Shown here piece by piece: positions 59,500 to 64,000 of a stretch of 64,000 nt of DNA (positions are counted from its first letter, which is position 1; each line of letters opens with the position of its first letter). The notes under the pieces are model-generated. The model was not told where the DNA came from. It saw only the letters and a program-made list of their open reading frames with translations, and searched no databases. Both the position numbers and the translations under genes were made by a program. This stretch comes from CAYFWF01 sp964346815 (GTDB lineage: Bacteria > Acidobacteriota > Aminicenantia > Aminicenantales > Aminicenantaceae): assembly GCA_964346815.1 (NCBI GenBank), contig CAYFWF010000050.1, positions 62,001 through 126,000 on the forward strand, written 5' to 3'.

Positions 59500-60468
59500 A
59501 TGAGAAGAAGGAATTTTTTGAAAACGAGCGTGATTGGACTCTGGGGATTTCTCAATTCTCATAATGGGAGAAACAGCGGAGCTGACCAAATCGAAAAGAT
59601 CAGAAGGAAACCTCTTCCCAGGAGGATTTTGGGAAAAACTGGAGAACACCTTTCCATCGTTGGGCTGGGTGGAGTGGTTTATATGAACGAGAAACAGGAA
59701 AGAGTGAACCAGATTATTCAAAATGCAATCGACCATGGAGTGAACTATTTTGATGTTGCTCCGACATACGGCAATGCAGAAGAACTCCTTGGACCTGCCT
59801 TGAAACCTTTCAGGGAGGACGTTTTTCTGGCCTGTAAAACACAGAAAAGAGACAGCGCAGGAGCCGAAGAGGAACTCAATCAATCGCTTCTGAGGCTGAA
59901 GACAGATCATATCGATCTTTATCAACTCCATGCCTTGGAGGAGATCCGGGAGGTGGATCGGGCATTAGGATGGAGGGGAGCCATGGATTCTTTCCTGAAA
60001 GCTAAGGAGGAGGGAAAGATCAGGTATATCGGATTTTCTGCCCATTCATCTGAGGCTGCTTTGAGGGCCATGGATCAATTTGATTTCGATACCGTACTCT
60101 TTCCCATAAATTACGTCTCCTACTATAAAGAAAATTTTGGAGCGGAGGTCATCGAAAAGGCAAGAGAGAAGAGAATGGGAATATTGGCTATCAAAGGATT
60201 GGCTCGCCAGCCATGGCCTGACAATGTCCAGAGAGAAAATTGGCCCAAGGCCTGGTATCAGCCTATTACTGACCCGGAAGAGGCCTATCTGGCTTTTCGC
60301 TTCGCTCTTTCACAGCCGATTACTGCTGCAGTCCCACCCGGGGACATCAGACTCTTCAAAAGAGCATTGGAAATTGCCCATTCTTTCACTCCGATCAATG
60401 ACAAAGAAAAGCGGCAGCTTATGACGCTTGCCAAAAGTCTCGAACCTTTGTTCCCTCTTCAATCATGA
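59500..60468 (+). CDS. Tat-exported aldo/keto reductase
   Basis: A 322-residue aldo/keto reductase with TIM-barrel motifs: GVNYFDVAPTYGNAEE (catalytic Asp and Tyr), LACKTQKRD (Lys), DHIDLYQLHAL (His), RYIGFSAHS. The N-terminus is a twin-arginine signal (MRRRNFLKTSVIGLWGF), so it should work outside the cytoplasm. GAGG at 59489 selects ATG 59500; ATG 59476 has no Shine-Dalgarno. It overlaps the next frame by a few bases and shares its export signal. Confidence 0.87.
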   Translation: MRRRNFLKTSVIGLWGFLNSHNGRNSGADQIEKIRRKPLPRRILGKTGEHLSIVGLGGVVYMNEKQERVNQIIQNAIDHGVNYFDVAPTYGNAEELLGPALKPFREDVFLACKTQKRDSAGAEEELNQSLLRLKTDHIDLYQLHALEEIREVDRALGWRGAMDSFLKAKEEGKIRYIGFSAHSSEAALRAMDQFDFDTVLFPINYVSYYKENFGAEVIEKAREKRMGILAIKGLARQPWPDNVQRENWPKAWYQPITDPEEAYLAFRFALSQPITAAVPPGDIRLFKRALEIAHSFTPINDKEKRQLMTLAKSLEPLFPLQS

Positions 60469-60494
60469 CTGCAAAATCACATAAGGAGATAAAT

Positions 60495-61070
60495 ATGCAA
60501 GAATTGAAGTCGAATATATCGAGGAGAAAATTTGTGGCGGCAGCTTCAAGTCTGATGGTTGGAAACGCTTTATATTCTTTATCCTCACCTTTGAGCTCAG
60601 GTCCCATGCACCCGCAGGAAGTCAAGACGGAACTTTCGGCTGAAGATATGGAGCGAATTGAAAAATCGCCTATGGCCAAAGAATTGAATAAATATTTCGG
60701 CCAAGGATACAGTTGTGCGGAATCTTTTGTTTTGGTCTCACTCCGATACCTGGATAGACCAGAAGAGTTGGTCTGGGCGGCTGCTGGTTTCGGAGGAGGG
60801 CTGTACCACAAGGATCTTTGTGGATTTCTTACTGGCGGGATAATGAGTATCGGTTTTGCCTCTGGTCTGTTGAAGAAACCCAGAAGGGAAGCCAGAGAAC
60901 TCTGCGGTGAATCTGTCAAAAAGTATTGGGAATGGTGGAAATCACGTGCACCGCTTCATTGCTATGAGATCAGAACACGAGAAACAACTTCCCGAGTTTG
61001 TTTGAATCAGGGTTTGTTGTCTGCAGCAAAGATCGAGGATTTAATAAAACCGGTTAAAAAGACGACTTAA
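60495..61070 (+). CDS. Tat-exported C_GCAxxG_C_C-family redox protein
   Basis: A 191-residue protein with a twin-arginine signal (SRRKFVAAASSLMVG) and then the Cys-rich C_GCAxxG_C_C pattern: GYSCAESF, AAGFGGGLYHKDLCGFLTGG, LCGES, LHCYEI and RVCL. Members are presumed redox proteins of unknown substrate. AAGGAG at 60483 sets ATG 60495; an earlier ATG 60465 overlaps the reductase stop (ATGA) and may be used instead. It follows the Tat aldo/keto reductase as an operon partner. Confidence 0.82.
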   Translation: MQELKSNISRRKFVAAASSLMVGNALYSLSSPLSSGPMHPQEVKTELSAEDMERIEKSPMAKELNKYFGQGYSCAESFVLVSLRYLDRPEELVWAAAGFGGGLYHKDLCGFLTGGIMSIGFASGLLKKPRREARELCGESVKKYWEWWKSRAPLHCYEIRTRETTSRVCLNQGLLSAAKIEDLIKPVKKTT

Positions 61071-62359
61071 TGAGAACCTTCTGGCCTTGCCAGAATTTTT
61101 CCTTCTCGGACAACGACTTTGCCGTTCTTGATAACGTGCTTTATCGGATTGACACCCAAATGATAGATCAAAGATTGATAATTTGGAGTGTCAAGGAGAA
61201 TCAGATCCATGTTTTTTCCGAGTTCCAAGTTTCCTAACTGCTCAAATTTCCCTAGGGCATAGGAGGCATTAACAGTTGCCGCGTTTATGGCCTCTTCGAT
61301 CTCCATTTTTAGGGTAAACACGGCGAGCTGCAGGATAAAGTACATGGACTCGGTCATTGAACTTCCTGGATTGAAATCTGTGGCCACGGCCACTATGGCT
61401 CCTTCCTGGATGAGTTTTCGGGCCGGCGCCTTTCTCTCTTGCATCAAGAAAAACGATACCCCCGGAAGCAGGGTTGCGACTGTTTCGCTCTGGGCGATTC
61501 TTTTTATCCCATCCTCTGTTATAGCGGCCAGATGGTCAACAGACGTGGCTTTTTCCTCCACAGCGAGCTGGGTGCCTCCGAGAGGTTCGAATTCATCGGC
61601 GTGTATTTTGATTTTCAATCCATGATCTTTGGCTGCTCGTACGAGATCTCTGGTCTCTTCTACCGAATAGACACCCTCCTCGCAGAAAACATCGAAAAAT
61701 TCTGCCAGATTGTTTTTCTTCACTTCTGGCAAGATTTTCTGCATGATGAGGTTTATGTATTCGCTTTTTCGGCCTTTGTATTCCGCAGGAACCTCATGGG
61801 CGCCCATAAATGTCGGAACGATATCGATGGGATGGATCTTATCCGCTTTTTTCAGGATACGAAGCTGTTTCAATTCATCCTCCAGATTCAGTCCATATCC
61901 ACTCTTGGCTTCTGCGGTCGTCGTCCCGTGGAGCAGCATGCTGTCGAGACGTGAAAGGCAGAGGTCCAGGAGCTCCGGTTCAGAGGCTTTCCGAGTGGCG
62001 TCAACAGTTGTTTGGATGCCCAAACCCTGTTGGGCCAGCTGCTGGTAGGTGTATCCCTTCAATCTAAGAACGAACTCTTCTTCTCTGGTTCCTGCAAAGG
62101 GAAGATGGGTGTGAGAATCCACGAAACCAGGAAGCCCGACCAGGCCTTTTCCATCGAGGCAAACGGCCATGTCAGTCATCTGAATTTCATGCTGGAATGA
62201 CTCTTCATTTCCAATGTAAACAATCTTTCCCTTCAAGGAGGCGATAGAAACGTCTTCCAGCAGCCCGACATCCTGAAGTGCATCTCTTCTCTTCGGGGTC
62301 GAGCTTCTGCAGGTCAGTAGCTGGCTGCAGTTGAGGACGGCCAGATCAGCTTGACTCAT
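61067..62359 (-). CDS. hutI: Imidazolonepropionase
   Basis: HutI hydrolyses imidazolone-5-propionate to N-formimino-glutamate, the third step of histidine breakdown. The 430-residue amidohydrolase has metal-binding HTHLPFAGTREEEF, EAKSGYGLNLE, ADEFEPLGGTQLA and ATDFNPGSSMTESM, all typical. ATG 62359 lies inside the ftsZ 3' end (14 nt overlap). No other histidine-degradation gene is in the window. It has no clear Shine-Dalgarno and depends on coupling to ftsZ. Confidence 0.94.
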   Translation of the reverse strand: MSQADLAVLNCSQLLTCRSSTPKRRDALQDVGLLEDVSIASLKGKIVYIGNEESFQHEIQMTDMAVCLDGKGLVGLPGFVDSHTHLPFAGTREEEFVLRLKGYTYQQLAQQGLGIQTTVDATRKASEPELLDLCLSRLDSMLLHGTTTAEAKSGYGLNLEDELKQLRILKKADKIHPIDIVPTFMGAHEVPAEYKGRKSEYINLIMQKILPEVKKNNLAEFFDVFCEEGVYSVEETRDLVRAAKDHGLKIKIHADEFEPLGGTQLAVEEKATSVDHLAAITEDGIKRIAQSETVATLLPGVSFFLMQERKAPARKLIQEGAIVAVATDFNPGSSMTESMYFILQLAVFTLKMEIEEAINAATVNASYALGKFEQLGNLELGKNMDLILLDTPNYQSLIYHLGVNPIKHVIKNGKVVVREGKILARPEGSH

Positions 62360-63554
62360 GAGGGTGTTTTTTCAGGGAGGTCTGTTTGTTGCGCCGGATG
62401 AAAGAAGGGGTCTCAAAGGGTTCCCACTGTTTTTCCCAGGCAGGTCTTTGCCAGAGGGTTTCGCTTCCTTTGGGCTCGAAGATGTAAGGCGGTGTCTGCT
62501 GGGGAATTTCAAAAGGAGGCGGAGTCTTAGGACGCGGCTGCGCAAAATCGGCAGGGGAGACGCTTTCCTCCTGTGTTTGGTCGAATCCTGTCGCGATCAC
62601 AGTCACCTTTACCATTTCTTTCATACCCTCGTCTATGACTGTACCGAATATGATATTGGCATCTGGATGTGCCAGGCTGTGGATCAGTTCAGAAGCCTTG
62701 GATACTTCCAGGAGGGTGATGTCCGCGCCCCCTGTGATGTTGATGAGCACACCATGGGCGCCTTCTATGGATGTATCAACAAGGAGCGGGCTGGATATTG
62801 CCTTGTGGGCAGCGTCGACAGCTCGGTTTTCTCCTGAAGCGATACCGGTTCCCATGAAAGCCATCCCCATTCCTTTCATAACGGATTTGACATCGGCAAA
62901 ATCCAGGTTGATCAGTCCCGGCTTTGTGATGAGGTCGGAAATGCCTTGGACCGCTTGGCGCAGAATGTCGTCTGCCATCTTGAATGCATCCTGGATAGAC
63001 GTATCGAGGTTTACAGTTTCCAAAAGCCTCTCGTTGGGGATAGAAATGACTGTATCCACGGCTCCCTTGAGCTCACCCAGTCCTTCATGCGCCTGCTTCG
63101 CGCGGATTCTACCTTCAAATTCAAAAGGAAGAGTCACGATGGCGATTGCCAAAATATCCATCTCCGAGGCAAGGTTGGCCAGGATCGGTGTTGCTCCTGT
63201 TCCAGTTCCTCCTCCAAGTCCGGTGGTTAAAAAAACCATGTCCGCGCCTTCGATGATCTCGAGAAGCTTTTCTGTATCTTCCATGGCTGCTTCCTTGCCA
63301 ATATCCGGTCTTCCTCCTGATCCCAGTCCCTTGGTAAGCTGATTTCCTATCTGTATTTTCATTCCCGCGGCGTTATTGCTGAGCGCCTGGAGGTCTGTGT
63401 TGACAGCGATGAATTCGACGCCTTCGATCCCGGCCTCGATCATCCGGTTGATGGCGTTTCCTCCTCCTCCGCCGATGCCTATGACCTTGATGTTTGCACC
63501 GAAGCGCTCCTCCACCAAGTGAAACTTAAGTTTGCCCTTCATAAGATCGCTCAT
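62346..63554 (-). CDS. ftsZ: Cell division protein FtsZ
   Basis: FtsZ is the tubulin-like GTPase forming the division ring. ATG 63554 with AGGAGG gives 402 residues: IKVIGIGGGGGNAINRM, the T4 signature GLGGGTGTGATP, VDTVISIPNERLLE and NLDFADVKSVM. The C-terminal peptide ETPSFIRRNK is the FtsA/ZipA-binding tail; eleven residues (TSLKKHPHESS) follow it, an unusual extension produced by the overlap with hutI. ftsA is immediately upstream. Confidence 0.96.
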   Translation of the reverse strand: MSDLMKGKLKFHLVEERFGANIKVIGIGGGGGNAINRMIEAGIEGVEFIAVNTDLQALSNNAAGMKIQIGNQLTKGLGSGGRPDIGKEAAMEDTEKLLEIIEGADMVFLTTGLGGGTGTGATPILANLASEMDILAIAIVTLPFEFEGRIRAKQAHEGLGELKGAVDTVISIPNERLLETVNLDTSIQDAFKMADDILRQAVQGISDLITKPGLINLDFADVKSVMKGMGMAFMGTGIASGENRAVDAAHKAISSPLLVDTSIEGAHGVLINITGGADITLLEVSKASELIHSLAHPDANIIFGTVIDEGMKEMVKVTVIATGFDQTQEESVSPADFAQPRPKTPPPFEIPQQTPPYIFEPKGSETLWQRPAWEKQWEPFETPSFIRRNKQTSLKKHPHESS

Positions 63555-63562
63555 TTTTCCTC

Positions 63563-64000
63563 CTACGCCTCTTTTAGCCAATCTTTAAATTTTGACCAGA
63601 AGCCCTTTTTTCGGTCTCTCGGCAGACCTTTTTCTTTATAAAGCCTGTATCCATATTGAATCAGACCCACAGTGGTCGCGTAATCCGGGGTGCTGACCCG
63701 ATCCACGAGTCCTCCAACTCCGCTGGGATCTCCTCTGCGGACAGGAAGGTCGAATATTTCCTCGGCCACTTCTTCCAACCCGTCCAACAGAGCCGTTCCT
63801 CCGGTGAGAACGATTCCAGAATTGAGAGATTTTTCGTAACCCATTCTTTTGATGTCGTTATCCACAAGGCGAAAAATTTCCTCTGCCCGCGGATAGATGA
63901 TATCAGCCAACAACTGTCTGGAAAGAACACGGGGTTTTTTTCCCCTGCCCACAGTAGGAACTTCGATGGTTTCTTGTTCCTCTACCAGAGGATGGGATAC
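63563..64000 (-). CDS. ftsA: Cell division protein FtsA (5' end beyond window)
   Basis: The frame is open to the right edge, giving the C-terminal 145 residues of FtsA, the membrane anchor of FtsZ. VLSRQLLADIIYPRAEEIF, GIVLTGGTALLDGLEEVAEEIF, YATTVGLIQYG and the amphipathic C-terminal helix (GFWSKFKDWLKEA) are diagnostic. It ends 8 bp before the ftsZ start. Confidence 0.93.
   Translation of the reverse strand, partial: VSHPLVEEQETIEVPTVGRGKKPRVLSRQLLADIIYPRAEEIFRLVDNDIKRMGYEKSLNSGIVLTGGTALLDGLEEVAEEIFDLPVRRGDPSGVGGLVDRVSTPDYATTVGLIQYGYRLYKEKGLPRDRKKGFWSKFKDWLKEA

Overview
This 64 kb window comes from a Gram-negative-type (diderm) bacterium of moderate G+C content. The envelope evidence is a FadL-type outer membrane channel, a PilMNOPQ type IV pilus cluster with secretin, lipoproteins and an outer membrane barrel. 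Gene content and style resemble Acidobacteriota/Aminicenantota-like genomes. There is no 16S gene here, so that placement is inference. Genes are dense, with many 1-4 nt stop/start overlaps and several TTG starts. I see no insertion sequence, prophage, CRISPR array or integrase: this is ordinary chromosome with a few unusual modules.

Layout. 1-10.9 kb (mostly +): the 3' end of a fadL-like gene, galU, tRNA-Phe (minus), then a long run of a YdcH-like peptide, an aspartate-semialdehyde-dehydrogenase-like protein without the catalytic Cys, msbA, yicC, gmk, coaBC, a family-4 uracil-DNA glycosylase and a priA whose helicase motifs are eroded. 10.9-18.0 kb (minus): coaD-pilM-N-O-P-Q plus two lipoproteins, with a promoter before coaD and a terminator lying inside the priA 3' end. 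18.4-30.6 kb: an exported Pcm-like methyltransferase, a large membrane spermidine-synthase-like protein, phosphohexomutase, an FtsB/DivIC-like protein, a UvrD-type helicase fused to an Fe-S nuclease domain, SppA and a NatAB-type ABC exporter. 30.8-34.1 kb: an ECF sigma/anti-sigma operon with two proteins sharing a C-terminal domain, then an inverted repeat and a small hypothetical gene.

34.4-43.3 kb is the most distinctive part. A strong promoter and a potentially folded leader precede an operon encoding an ATP-grasp CoA ligase carrying a C-terminal two-cluster ferredoxin domain, its SucD-like partner, a short citrate-synthase-fold lyase, an HD phosphohydrolase, two complete LeuC/LeuD-type dehydratase pairs and an isocitrate/isopropylmalate dehydrogenase family enzyme. 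Together they could run citrate (or a homologue) through citryl-CoA to acetyl-CoA plus oxaloacetate, and citrate through isocitrate to 2-oxoglutarate, in either direction. The ferredoxin fusion, the HD protein and the second dehydratase pair are not explained by the known pathway.

43.2-64 kb: tsaB, rimI, truA; an outer membrane protein behind a near-perfect sigma-54 promoter; a TIGR00725-like protein; an alkaline-phosphatase-superfamily 'sulfatase' with Thr at the nucleophile position; a six-gene polysaccharide block with four glycosyltransferases in an A-B-B-A arrangement; an MglA-like GTPase; a ComM-like ATPase; a DUF6132-arsR-thioredoxin-ferredoxin operon with a palindrome over its promoter; a frameshifted ACT-malic enzyme gene; a Tat-exported aldo/keto reductase with a C_GCAxxG_C_C protein; and, on the minus strand, ftsA (partial)-ftsZ-hutI.
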